This document shows, in pieces, positions 11,358 to 19,990 of a stretch of 64,000 nt of DNA. Source of the stretch: an uncultured Gammaproteobacteria bacterium (lineage in GTDB: Bacteria; Pseudomonadota; Gammaproteobacteria; HK1). The notes under the pieces are model-generated. The model saw only the letters and a program-made list of their open reading frames with translations. It was not told the DNA's origin and did not search any database. Made by a program: the position numbers and the translations under genes. Numbering within the stretch: the stretch's first letter is position 1; the number at the start of each line of letters is the position of its first letter. The stretch is from assembly GCA_958295465.1 (NCBI GenBank), contig OY282353.1, forward strand, positions 186,001-250,000. The letters are read 5' to 3'.

Positions 11358-11858
11358 TCACCCCGGCGGATCGAGCGCGAGCCCCTCGATCACGCTGGCG
11401 TCCGGCATCCCCTCGAAGAGCGCAGGAGACACCTTGATCTTGCTGGACCGATCGCCGCCGCCGAGGATCACCCATTCGCACGCCACGATCCGGGCATCGA
11501 TCCACACCTCCAGCCCGTCCGGCAGGGCAATGGGCGTGACCCCGCCGATCTCCATGCCGGTGGCCGCACGGGTCTCGCCCGCCGACGCGAACGAGACCCG
11601 GCGTGCGCCGAGGCGTTTGCGCACCGTGCGGTTCACGTCGAGCCGGGTATGGGCGAGGACGACGCAGACGACGAAGCGCTCGCCGCCGGTCTTCGCCTTG
11701 ACGAGGATGGTGTTGGCCGAGCGGTCGAGCGGGTAGCCGTAGCGCTCGCAGAACACCGCGGTGTCGGCGAGGTCGGGATCGCAGGGGAAGATCTCGTATT
11801 CGACTCCCGAGGAGTCGAGGATCGCCCGGATCCGCGCGGCAAGCCCGGCATCGGTCAC
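11358..11858 (-). CDS. ybaK: YbaK/EbsC family Cys-tRNA(Pro) deacylase-like protein
   Basis: This 166-aa YbaK-fold protein belongs to the family that hydrolyses mischarged aminoacyl-tRNA in trans. It shows the YEIFPCDPDLADTAVFCERYGYPL N-terminal region, NTILVKAKTGGERFVVCV (the family Lys) and TGMEIGGVTPIALP. GTG at 11858 is preferred: it has GGAGGA about 11 nt upstream and a GTGA overlap with an upstream leader ORF. That start region is repeated upstream (see 11849-12052). Confidence 0.85.
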   Translation of the reverse strand: MTDAGLAARIRAILDSSGVEYEIFPCDPDLADTAVFCERYGYPLDRSANTILVKAKTGGERFVVCVVLAHTRLDVNRTVRKRLGARRVSFASAGETRAATGMEIGGVTPIALPDGLEVWIDARIVACEWVILGGGDRSSKIKVSPALFEGMPDASVIEGLALDPPG

Positions 11859-12052
11859 GTGCGGGGTCCTCCGGCGTAGCGGGGCGCCGTCGTGCTTGCC
11901 CCGGCGGCGGCATCGGTCATTGCGCAAGGTCCTCCGGCAGGGTGGTGCGCAGCCGCGCTTCCCGTCGCGGCGGCATCGGCCACGTGCGAGGCCCCTTGCC
12001 GAAGCGGCGTGCCGCCGCCCCTCCTGCCGCGGTGGGGGCCGGTCATGCGCCG
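11849..12052 (-). repeat. 62-bp tandem repeat of the ybaK start region, encoding a leader ORF
   Basis: Imperfect 62-63-bp units begin at about 11849, 11911, 11974 and 12035. On the minus strand most repeat a GGAGGA-like site, a start codon (GTG or ATG) and ACCGATGCC or a close variant, which are the first codons of ybaK. They also form one 63-codon frame (11855-12046) in which MTDAAA/VADAAA-type blocks recur about every 21 residues. Its TGA overlaps the ybaK GTG. I infer local amplification of the translation start. Confidence 0.8.
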
Positions 12053-12061
12053 TATCCTCCG

Positions 12062-12979
12062 TCAGCCGTACACGGGGGTGCGCCACTCGGGATGGTCGTC
12101 GAGCGTGCCGGTGGCGATGCCGAAGAACACGTCCTGGAGTCTGCGCACCACCGGCCCGATCTCACCGTCCCCGACCGGCAGGCGGTCGACGCTGGTGAGC
12201 GGGGTGACCTCCCAGGCGGTACCGCAGAAGAAGGCTTCCTCCGCCGCCGCGAGCTCGCTGCGATCGACGTCGCGCTCGACCACCTCCACGTCCAGGTACT
12301 CGCGGCAGAGCGTCATCACCGTGCGCCGCGTGATGCTCTCCAGGATGTCGCTGGTCACCGGGGGGGTCACCGCCTTGCCGTCGCGGATCATGAACAGGCA
12401 CATCCCCGGACCCTCCGCGACCTTGCCCCGGCTGTTGAGCAGGATGGCGGTGTCGTAGCCGTCGGCCTGGGCCTGCAAGGTGGCGAGGCGTCCGTTCTGG
12501 TAGTTGGCGTTGCACTTCACCCGCATCGGCATGGCGGTGTCCGCGACCCGCTGCCAGGAGCTGATCTGGGCGGAGCATCCGGTCTCGGTCCGGGGGATGT
12601 CGTGCCTCGGCCCGGCGAGGATCGCGAGCCCGATCGGCCCGGTGGTCGAAGGGGGGCCGAACCCCTCCACGAACACCGTGGCCATGACGTGCACGTTCTC
12701 CCTGAACCCGTTCGCCCGCAGCAGCTCCAGCACCTTCTCCCCGACGTCGGGGCCGGGAAGGATTTCGTCGAAGCGCATGAACTTCTGGGAGAACTCCAGC
12801 CGCTGCACGTGCTCGGCGAGCTGGAGCACGAACATCTGCTCACGCTCCGCGTTCCAGTAGCCGCGCAGCCCCTCGAACACTCCGGTGCCGAACTTGAACC
12901 CGACACTCGCGACGTGAACCTTGCCGTCATCCCACGGCACCACGCGATCGTTCAGGTAGACGAACTTCGGATGCGGCAT
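12062..12979 (-). CDS. ilvE: Branched-chain amino acid aminotransferase
   Basis: This 305-aa class IV PLP aminotransferase catalyses the last step of Val/Leu/Ile synthesis. The pattern VGFKFGTGVFEGLRGYWN near the N-terminus is characteristic. The PLP lysine lies in MRVKCNANYQNGRLA, followed by GYDTAILLNSRGKVAEGPGMCLF and ESITRRTVM. Length is standard. It is read in the same direction as ybaK, with the repeated leader of ybaK between them. Confidence 0.93.
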   Translation of the reverse strand: MPHPKFVYLNDRVVPWDDGKVHVASVGFKFGTGVFEGLRGYWNAEREQMFVLQLAEHVQRLEFSQKFMRFDEILPGPDVGEKVLELLRANGFRENVHVMATVFVEGFGPPSTTGPIGLAILAGPRHDIPRTETGCSAQISSWQRVADTAMPMRVKCNANYQNGRLATLQAQADGYDTAILLNSRGKVAEGPGMCLFMIRDGKAVTPPVTSDILESITRRTVMTLCREYLDVEVVERDVDRSELAAAEEAFFCGTAWEVTPLTSVDRLPVGDGEIGPVVRRLQDVFFGIATGTLDDHPEWRTPVYG

Positions 12980-13045
12980 GATTCGGGCTCCTCGGCAGGA
13001 TCTTCAGGGCAAGGCAGCGGGTCGTGACGATCGGGAGCACCCCGC

Positions 13046-13375
13046 TCAGTGCATCAACTGCTCCAGGACCGCGTACTGTCCGCCGTGCAGATCGCCGAAC
13101 AGATCGCCGACCTGCGGGTGCTGCACCGGCTCGCCGGAGTCGTCGACCAGGAGGTTCTGCTCGGAGACGTAGGCGACGTACGCCGTCGTCTCGTTCTCGG
13201 CGAGGAGGTGGTAGAAGGGCTGGTCCTTGCGGGGTCGAAGGTGCTCCGGGATCGATTCCCACCACTCCTCGGTGCTGCTGAAGACGGGATCGACGTCGAA
13301 GATGACGCCCCGGAACGGGTAGACGCGGTGGCGCACCACCTGGCCGATCCGGAATTTTGCGGTCCTGTCTTGCAT
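13046..13375 (-). CDS. hspQ: Heat shock protein HspQ
   Basis: HspQ is a small hemimethylated-DNA-binding-fold protein that modulates Lon and enhances DnaA degradation in enterobacteria. The 109-aa sequence contains KFRIGQVVRHRVYPFRGVIFDVDP, WWESIPEHLRPRKDQPFYHLLAE, AYVSEQNLLVDDSGEPV and a C-terminal hydrophobic tail. The ATG giving MQDRTAKFRIGQ fits the family N-terminus; an in-frame ATG further upstream would add unrelated residues. Confidence 0.93.
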   Translation of the reverse strand: MQDRTAKFRIGQVVRHRVYPFRGVIFDVDPVFSSTEEWWESIPEHLRPRKDQPFYHLLAENETTAYVAYVSEQNLLVDDSGEPVQHPQVGDLFGDLHGGQYAVLEQLMH

Positions 13376-13574
13376 CGCGGCCGATATGGAGCCTGGAGCG
13401 GGCATTTCAAGCATTCCGGTACCCGGCCCGCCCGTGCCGGATACCGGTAGCAAGGATAGTAGCGCAACGGGACCCGCGATACCCGCGGTGCGCGACGATG
13501 CGCCGAGGCCACGCCGCGGGGCCCCGCGGGCTCCATATGCGGACCACGATTGCGCGGGCGCCGACGCCGCCGCA

Positions 13575-13660
13575 TGATTGCGAGGGGCGGCCGCTGGCGC
13601 GGTCGCCGGGCGATTCCGCTACGCGGAACCGCCGTCGCCCCCGACCGGATCGTGAAGGGG
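13575..13660. repeat. Double-hairpin dispersed repeat (same family as 22.6-22.98 kb)
   Basis: In the 340-bp hspQ/acyl-CoA-synthetase spacer, two adjacent palindromes occur: GCGGCCGC-tggc-GCGGTCGC and GATTCCGC-tac-GCGGAACC. In reverse complement they match the hairpin pair in the tandem array upstream of the ABC ATPase gene. I see no gene in the rest of the spacer. Confidence 0.75.
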
Positions 13661-13715
13661 CGGGGAACAGCGGTTTCGTTCCATGCGAGGCGCATCGAAC
13701 CGGGAGCCTGCGGAC

Positions 13716-15368
13716 ATGACACCGAACGATCCGGTCGTGGCCACCGAGGCGTACGACTACCCGCTCACCCTCGACCACCTGCTGCACACCGGGCTCGCCT
13801 GCTCGCCCGCGCGCGCGATCGTCCACGAGAACCACGGCCGGCTCGACTACCGCGAGCTGCACCGCCGCATCGGCCGCCTCGCGGCGGGGCTCGCCTCCCT
13901 CGGGGTGGCGTCGGGCGCGACGGTGGCGGTGATGGATTGGGACTCTCCTCGCTATCTCGAATGCTTCTTCGCGATCCCGATGATGGGCGCGGTGCTGCAC
14001 ACCATCAACGTGCGGCTCTCGCCCGAGCAGATCCTCTACACCGTCAACCACGCCGAGGACGACGTCATCCTCGTCCACGAGGACTTCATCCCGCTGATCC
14101 GGCAGATCGGCGACCGGTTCGATCGCGCGCCGACGCTCGTCCTGCTACGCGACGGCGCCGCGACGGCGCCCGGCCATGGGCTCGAATTCGCGGCCGACTA
14201 CGAGTCGCTGCTCGACCGCGGCGGGGACGGCTACGACTTCCCGGCGCTCGACGAGCGGACCCGCGCGACCACGTTCTACACCACCGGGACCACCGGTGAC
14301 CCGAAGGGCGTGTGGTACACCCACCGCCAGCTCGTGCTGCACACCCTCGGCGCGCTGGGTGCGCTCGCGAGCGGCGGCGGCCACGCGCGCCTGCACCGCG
14401 ACGACGTCTACATGCCCATCACTCCGATGTTCCACGTCCACGGATGGGGCATGCCCTTCGTCGCCACCCTGCTCGGGATCAAGCAGGTCTATCCCGGACG
14501 CTACGAGCCCGAGAAGCTGCTGCACCTGATCGAACGCGAGCGGGTGACGTTCTCCCACTGCGTGCCGACCATCCTGCACATGCTGCTGAACGCTCCGGTG
14601 GCCGGCGAGATCGACCTGAGCGGCTGGAAGGTGGTCGTCGGGGGCTCGGCGATGTCCGCGGGCCTCGCGCGCGCGGCCATGGACCGCGGCATCGACGTCT
14701 TCGGGGGATATGGCATGTCGGAGACGGGGCCGGTGCTCACCATGGCCCAGCTCGAACGCCCGGCCCTCGCGCTGCCCGACGAAGCGCAGATCGCACTGCG
14801 CTGCAAGGCCGGCCGGCCCATCCCGCTGGTCGATCTCCGCGTCGTCGACGAGTCGATGCGTCCCCTCCCGCAGGATGGAGTGAGCACCGGAGAAGTCGTG
14901 GCCCGTGCCCCGTGGACCACGAACGGCTACCTGAAGAACCGCGAAGGATCGGAAGCATTGTGGCGGGGCGGCTACCTCCACACCGGCGACATCGGCTACC
15001 TCGACGGCGACGGCTACCTGCGGGTCACGGACCGGCTGAAGGACGTGATCAAGTCGGGCGGGGAGTGGATCTCCTCCATCGAGATCGAGGACGTCGTCTC
15101 GCGATGCGAGGGGGTGGCCGAGGCCGCCGCCATCGGCATTCCGGACGCGCGATGGGGCGAACGGCCGCTGGTGCTGGTGGTGCCGGGCGATCCGGAGCAT
15201 CCGCCCGACGAGGCCACGATCCGGGCCGCGGTCCGGGAGGCGGCGGACCGGGGACGGATCAACCGGTGGGCGGTGCCGGACCGCATCGTGCTCGTCGACA
15301 CGCTCGACAAGACCAGCGTGGGGAAGATCGACAAGAAACGCCTGCGAATGCGCTACGCGAATGCCTGA
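13716..15368 (+). CDS. Fatty-acyl-CoA synthetase (AMP-forming)
   Basis: This 550-aa ANL-superfamily enzyme activates a carboxylic acid to its CoA thioester through an acyl-adenylate. The P-loop motif TTGTTGDPKGVW is near residue 190, the A5 motif GGYGMSETGP near 340, the hinge GYLRVTDRLKDVIKSGGEWIS near 440 and the A10 lysine in KTSVGKIDKKRL at the C-terminus. The full family length points to a medium/long-chain ligase (FadD-like, COG0318), but substrate cannot be read from sequence. ATG at 13716 is preceded by GGAG. It appears monocistronic. Confidence 0.9.
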   Translation: MTPNDPVVATEAYDYPLTLDHLLHTGLACSPARAIVHENHGRLDYRELHRRIGRLAAGLASLGVASGATVAVMDWDSPRYLECFFAIPMMGAVLHTINVRLSPEQILYTVNHAEDDVILVHEDFIPLIRQIGDRFDRAPTLVLLRDGAATAPGHGLEFAADYESLLDRGGDGYDFPALDERTRATTFYTTGTTGDPKGVWYTHRQLVLHTLGALGALASGGGHARLHRDDVYMPITPMFHVHGWGMPFVATLLGIKQVYPGRYEPEKLLHLIERERVTFSHCVPTILHMLLNAPVAGEIDLSGWKVVVGGSAMSAGLARAAMDRGIDVFGGYGMSETGPVLTMAQLERPALALPDEAQIALRCKAGRPIPLVDLRVVDESMRPLPQDGVSTGEVVARAPWTTNGYLKNREGSEALWRGGYLHTGDIGYLDGDGYLRVTDRLKDVIKSGGEWISSIEIEDVVSRCEGVAEAAAIGIPDARWGERPLVLVVPGDPEHPPDEATIRAAVREAADRGRINRWAVPDRIVLVDTLDKTSVGKIDKKRLRMRYANA

Positions 15369-15559
15369 GTGCGGGTGCTTGGTCCCGGCCACCCTTGTCC
15401 GCTTCGTGATTCGGCCATCGACCGCGTCGTCACAGGGATGTCCATAACGTCTCGGTGGCACTGCGGCGAGATGGAACAGAGCCTCCGGAGAGGGGGCAGC
15501 GGTGGGCAAGTTCACCGTTCGTTTCCCGCCGCCCGTAAAGGTCCGCCACCTGATTGCCG

Positions 15560-17542
15560 TCATCGCCGGCCCGATCGCAACCCTTCCAACTCCCGAACGA
15601 ACCTCGGCTCGTCGGGCAGTAACTCGATCGCCCGGCGATAGGCGTCTTCGACTTCCCGGATCGGCGCCTGCAGCCAGTGCAGCGCGCGGGCCAGCTCCCG
15701 CCACGCCCAGGCATGGCGGGCCGGCGAGGCGTCGAGCTGGATGACGCGCTCCAGAAGCCCCCGGGCTTCGGTGAGAAATCGGCGGTTCGAATCACCTTGC
15801 CGTTGCCGATGGGCTTCGCTCGCCAGCCAGAGCTTGGTCTGTGCGAACTCGAGCAGCGCCCGCGGGTCGGCGTACACCGCGTCTCCGGCGCGCTCGAAGT
15901 ACCGGTGGGCGGCGCGGGAGTCCCTGACGCGGCGGGCGAGGATGGCCGCGTCGATGGCGTCCTGACCGAACAGCGCGGGACGGTTCTGCCGGAGCAGCTT
16001 GCGTGCCTTGTTCTCTTCACCGGCTTCCAACAGCACGTCGATCAGCGTATTGGCGACGTGGGAGACCGCGCTTTCCGGGCCTTGGGCCTCGAACGTCTCC
16101 AGCACTTCTTCGGCGTGTTCGATCTCGCCGCTCTTCACGTACGCCCGGATCATCTCCGATGCGAGCACCGCCGAAGCCGGGTTGGTCGCCCATGCGGATT
16201 CGATCCGACGAAACGCCTCCCGGTCATCTCCCAGCGCCCGCAGATGGGCCGCGTCCCTCAAGGCGGAGAGCGCCGTGTACTCCGGATGGGCCGGCAACGT
16301 CGCCTGGAAGTACGTCCGCTGCTCGTCGAAGTCGAAGCGCGGGGGCTGCGATCCGTTGGCCTCCATCGCCTGGAAGACCTTCCGCAGTCCGGAAAGCCGT
16401 CCTTCGGCGAGCCCCAACTCCTTCAGGAACTCGCCGATACGGCGGTTGCGGGCGGGGACGGGAGCGACCTCCGCGTTCGGCAGCAGGTGCCGGGCTTCGA
16501 TTCCCGGCACCGGTCCGGGATAGCTGATGATCCGGACCCGGCTCGGGAAGAGATAGACCTTGGTGGGCTCGGGCTGATCGACGTCGTAGCCGCGGTGATA
16601 GACGGCGTTGACGAGGGTCTCGCGAAGCGCCGGCATCGGATAGCTGACCCAGCCGCGGACCTGGCTCCGGTCGGGTTGCTTCTGCAAGTGGTACGTCGAG
16701 AGGTTCTCGAGATAGTTCAGGCAGTCGCGAAGCTGGTCGACGAGCGCGCCGCGGAAGGTGCGCTCCTCCTGGACGTCCCCGGCCCGGTCCGCGGCGAACT
16801 GGACGACTTCGATCTTCGCCCCCCGATACCACTCCACGGGGTCCCTCGCGAAGAAGAGGAGGCCCGCGTTCCGGGGCGCCTCGTGGTCGTTGACCCGCAT
16901 CGTGAGCCGCATCCGCCGATAGACGGCCCTCTCGTCCGGCTCGTCGAGGAGCCCGCTCTCCACGTCTCGGAGGTACTCCCGGACCTTCGTTTCCCGCAGG
17001 TCCCCGACTTGGGCGTCGTGCGCCCGGCGGTCGTCCCAGGGCACGCGGGCCGTCTGCTGGATGAGCCCCCGGAGCAGATCGCCGCGCCGTTCGGCATCGA
17101 CGGTCTCGGAGCCGAGGCGTATCCAGTACCGCCTCGGCCCTGCACCGGCGCCGACGTCGGGTGCGCGGTGGGGTTTGACCTCGCTGGCCGGCGCCCACAC
17201 CACCAGGATGATCCGGCCCGCGACCGTTTCGGGAGACAGGATGGGCTGATAGGACGGATCGAGCCGGTTGCATTGGCCACGGATCCACCTCTGCGCCGCT
17301 TCGACCTCCTCCGCGCTCAGGCCGGACGGGGGCAGGGCAGCCCGCCCGTCCCGCTCCCCGACGCCGATGACGACGTAGCCGCCGTTCAGGTTGTGGTAGT
17401 CGTTCGCGAACGCGCAGATCGTCTTGAGCACCTGCGGGCCGGTGGTGCTCGGGTCCCAGGACGCCTTGAACTCCACCCGCTCGGACTCCACGCCGCGGCA
17501 ATAGAGGAGAGCGTCGAGGTTGACGGGAAGAATCGCGCTCAT
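15560..17542 (-). CDS. AlbA_2 (Schlafen-like) DNA-binding/ATP-binding protein with TPR tail
   Basis: The 660-aa protein begins with an AlbA_2 domain (residues about 15-160: ERVEFKASWDPSTTGPQVLKTICAFAND, then GGYVVIGVGE). Next comes a RecG C-terminal/HATPase_c_4-like region (ALRETLVNAVYHRGYDVDQPEPTKVYLFPSRV, about residues 300-380). From about residue 430 it is all-helical with TPR-like repeats. AlbA_2 proteins are putative transcription regulators, some in defence islands; nothing here proves either role. The 191-bp spacer to the acyl-CoA synthetase gene is empty. Confidence 0.8.
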   Translation of the reverse strand: MSAILPVNLDALLYCRGVESERVEFKASWDPSTTGPQVLKTICAFANDYHNLNGGYVVIGVGERDGRAALPPSGLSAEEVEAAQRWIRGQCNRLDPSYQPILSPETVAGRIILVVWAPASEVKPHRAPDVGAGAGPRRYWIRLGSETVDAERRGDLLRGLIQQTARVPWDDRRAHDAQVGDLRETKVREYLRDVESGLLDEPDERAVYRRMRLTMRVNDHEAPRNAGLLFFARDPVEWYRGAKIEVVQFAADRAGDVQEERTFRGALVDQLRDCLNYLENLSTYHLQKQPDRSQVRGWVSYPMPALRETLVNAVYHRGYDVDQPEPTKVYLFPSRVRIISYPGPVPGIEARHLLPNAEVAPVPARNRRIGEFLKELGLAEGRLSGLRKVFQAMEANGSQPPRFDFDEQRTYFQATLPAHPEYTALSALRDAAHLRALGDDREAFRRIESAWATNPASAVLASEMIRAYVKSGEIEHAEEVLETFEAQGPESAVSHVANTLIDVLLEAGEENKARKLLRQNRPALFGQDAIDAAILARRVRDSRAAHRYFERAGDAVYADPRALLEFAQTKLWLASEAHRQRQGDSNRRFLTEARGLLERVIQLDASPARHAWAWRELARALHWLQAPIREVEDAYRRAIELLPDEPRFVRELEGLRSGRR

Positions 17543-17556
17543 GGACGAATTATCGC

Positions 17557-17823
17557 TTATGGCGGCGCGATGATCGCGCACGCCGCGACGCTTGACGAGG
17601 CGCGACGTGAGGGCGGCGCCGTCGGGTCCGGGATCGCTTGAAAGCCGGCCCGGTCGCCACGGGCGAGGGCCGCCGGTGCCGCCGGCGCGATGGAGTCGAA
17701 GATGCCGGGCAGCGCGTCCGAGTACCCCTGCTCGTCGCCGGCGATCAGCTCCGGATAGTTGAAGTCGTCGCCCGAGTACATGCGTACCCCGGCGGGCAGG
17801 CGACGGTGGAGCACGGTCTCTCC
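17557..17823 (-). pseudogene. DUF993 (dihydrodipicolinate-synthase-like) C-terminal fragment
   Basis: The frame encodes HRRLPAGVRMYSGDDFNYPE, LIAGDEQGYSDALPGIFDSI and AIPDPTAPPSRR, a good match to the C-terminal part of DUF993 aldolase-like proteins, which are normally about 380 aa. Only about 85 residues remain, the end diverges, and the upstream part is missing. A remnant beside a tRNA gene suggests past insertion or deletion at that tRNA locus. Confidence 0.7.
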
Positions 17824-17907
17824 TCCACCGGTCCCGTATCGGGACCCCGCGGCCGCGTGTACACTTGGCGCCACGCTCCGGCAGCGCACCTTGCGCCGCC
17901 CGCGAAA

Positions 17908-17984
17908 GCGCCCGTAGCTCAGTTGGATAGAGTACCAGGCTTCGAACCTGGGTGTCGGGGGTTCGAGTCCCTCCGGGCGCGCCA
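17908..17984 (+). tRNA. tRNA-Arg (anticodon TCG)
   Basis: The 77-nt tRNA has acceptor stem GCGCCCG/CGGGCGC, D-loop AGTTGGATAGA, anticodon arm CCAGG-CTTCGAA-CCTGG (anticodon TCG) and T-loop TTCGAGT, with an encoded CCA. It reads CGA arginine codons without needing A34 deamination. No att-like repeat of its 3' end was found in the window. Confidence 0.95.
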
Positions 17985-18064
17985 ATTGCACGATGCATAC
18001 AGCGTCCCGCCGGCCGGCGGGACGCCCCCGACACCGCACTCCGCCCTCCGAGCGGCCTCCGGCG

Positions 18065-19939
18065 ATGGAGAAACGGTTCACCCTCAAGGACTTCTTCCTG
18101 TTCGCGGCGGTCGGGGCGGTCCTCGTGGCCCTGCTCGTCGCGATGTACATGATCGACCGGCAGTGGATCATGATGTCGCGAATGCGCGCGACGATGCAGG
18201 AGCAGGCGCAGGATCTGCGGGCCTTGCGCACCGACGTGAAGGCGCTCGACCGGCGGGTCGGGAGCGGAACGCTCGCCGCCGCACGACCGGCCGCCACGCC
18301 GGCCGCCCCCGCCGCGGCCCCGGTCTTCGATCGGGCGCTCGCCGCGTCCCGGCTCGCCGGGTACGCGTCCGGGGACTGGCTGGTGAGGGCCTTCGGGGTA
18401 GGACTCTCGACCATCACCCCGCTCGTCTCCCAGGACGTCTACGCCTCGAACGTGCAGAGCTACGTGCAGGAGACCCTGCTCTCGCGCAACCCCGACACGC
18501 TGGAATGGCAGGGGCTCATCGCACGTTCATGGGACATCGGCGAGGACGGCCTCACCATCACCTTCCAATTGCGCGACGGGGTGGCCTTCTCCGACGGCCG
18601 GCCGCTCCGCGCCGGCGACGTCGCGTTCACCTTCGACTTCATCATGAACGAGTCGATCGCGGCGCCGCGCGACCGCGCCTATCTGGAGAAGATCGAATCG
18701 GTCGAAGCCACCGGCCCCCTGGAGGTCGTCTTCCGGTTCCGCGAGCCCTACTTCAACGCCCTCGCCCTCGCCGGCGGCATGGCGGTGATGCCGCGGCACT
18801 TCTACGAGCCCTACCTCGAAGAACCCGCCACCTTCAACGAGTCGAAGGGGCTGCTGCTGGGATCCGGACCCTACCGCCTCGCCGATCCGAAGGCCTGGAC
18901 CCCGGACCTCGGCATCGTGGAGCTTGAGCGCAACCCCCGCTACTGGGGACCCGCGGCGGCGCCCTTCGACCGCATCCTGTGGAAGGTCATCGAGAACGAC
19001 AGCGCGCGGCTCACCACCTTCCGCAACCGCGACATCGACGCCTATACCGCGCGCCCCCGGGAGTACCGGGGCCTGCGCGAGGACGCGGTGCTCACCGAAC
19101 AGGCCCGGCATTTCGAGTTCATGAACGCGGTGGCGGGATACAGCTACATCGGCTGGAACCAGCGCCGCGCCGGCGAGCCCACGCGCTTCGCGGACCGCCG
19201 GGTGCGCGAGGCGATGACCTGGCTCACCGACCGGGCCCGCATCATCGACGAGATCATGCTCGGCCACGCGGAGCCCGCGGTCAGCCCGTTCAGCCCGCGC
19301 AGCCGCCAGCACGACCCCGCCATCGAGCCGCGCCCCTTCGATCCGGACAAGGCGGCGTCGCTGCTCGCGGAGGCCGGCTACCGGGACCGGGACGGGGACG
19401 GGGTGCTGGAGAACGAAGCGGGCGAGCCCTTCGAGTTCGGGCTCGTGTACTACCAGGAGAACGAGGACACCGAGCGCATGGTCCTCTTCCTCAAGGACCT
19501 CTACGCGCGGGCCGGCGTGCACCTGAAGCCGGTTCCCGCGGAGTGGCCGGTGATGCTCGACCTGCTGGGCAAGCGCGACTACGACGCGATCACGCTGGGC
19601 TGGACGAGCGGCGTGGAAACCGACGTCTACCAGATGTTCCACGGCTCCCGGACCGAAGACGGCGGGGACAACTTCGTGCACTTCAGGCACGCCGGGTTCG
19701 ACCGTCTCGTCGACGAGGCGCGGGCCACGGTGCGCGAGGAGGAACGCATGCCGCTGTGGCAGGCGGTGGAGCGCATCTTCTACGAGGAGCAGCCCTACAC
19801 CTTCCTGATGCGCCGCAAGACCCTGGCGTTCGTGGACCGGCGCCTGCGGAACCTGGAGGTCACCAGGCTCGGGCTCAACCTCGGCTTCGTCCCGGTGGAG
19901 ATCTTCACGCCGGGCGCACAGCAGCGCTACACCGACTGA
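18065..19939 (+). CDS. Peptide-type ABC transporter substrate-binding protein, membrane-anchored
   Basis: The 624-aa protein has an SBP_bac_5 body (family 5 oligopeptide/dipeptide/nickel binding, residues about 100-600) with SWDIGEDGLTITFQLRDGVAFSDG and YRDRDGDGVLENEAGEPFEF. It lacks a cleavable signal. A TM helix (FFLFAAVGAVLVALLVAMYM, residues 10-29) is followed by a predicted coiled coil (about residues 38-65) and an Ala/Pro linker. This suggests a binding protein tethered to the inner membrane on a stalk. It starts the importer operon with two permeases and a fused ATPase. Confidence 0.9.
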   Translation: MEKRFTLKDFFLFAAVGAVLVALLVAMYMIDRQWIMMSRMRATMQEQAQDLRALRTDVKALDRRVGSGTLAAARPAATPAAPAAAPVFDRALAASRLAGYASGDWLVRAFGVGLSTITPLVSQDVYASNVQSYVQETLLSRNPDTLEWQGLIARSWDIGEDGLTITFQLRDGVAFSDGRPLRAGDVAFTFDFIMNESIAAPRDRAYLEKIESVEATGPLEVVFRFREPYFNALALAGGMAVMPRHFYEPYLEEPATFNESKGLLLGSGPYRLADPKAWTPDLGIVELERNPRYWGPAAAPFDRILWKVIENDSARLTTFRNRDIDAYTARPREYRGLREDAVLTEQARHFEFMNAVAGYSYIGWNQRRAGEPTRFADRRVREAMTWLTDRARIIDEIMLGHAEPAVSPFSPRSRQHDPAIEPRPFDPDKAASLLAEAGYRDRDGDGVLENEAGEPFEFGLVYYQENEDTERMVLFLKDLYARAGVHLKPVPAEWPVMLDLLGKRDYDAITLGWTSGVETDVYQMFHGSRTEDGGDNFVHFRHAGFDRLVDEARATVREEERMPLWQAVERIFYEEQPYTFLMRRKTLAFVDRRLRNLEVTRLGLNLGFVPVEIFTPGAQQRYTD

Positions 19940-19990
19940 GGGGCCGCGGCGGAAACGCGGACCACGCGGAACGCAGGCGGGCAGTCCCTC

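Noticed and set aside
17908..17984. tRNA-Arg as an integration site of a genomic island
   Set aside because: I found no downstream direct repeat of the tRNA 3' end and no integrase. The DUF993 remnant alone is insufficient.
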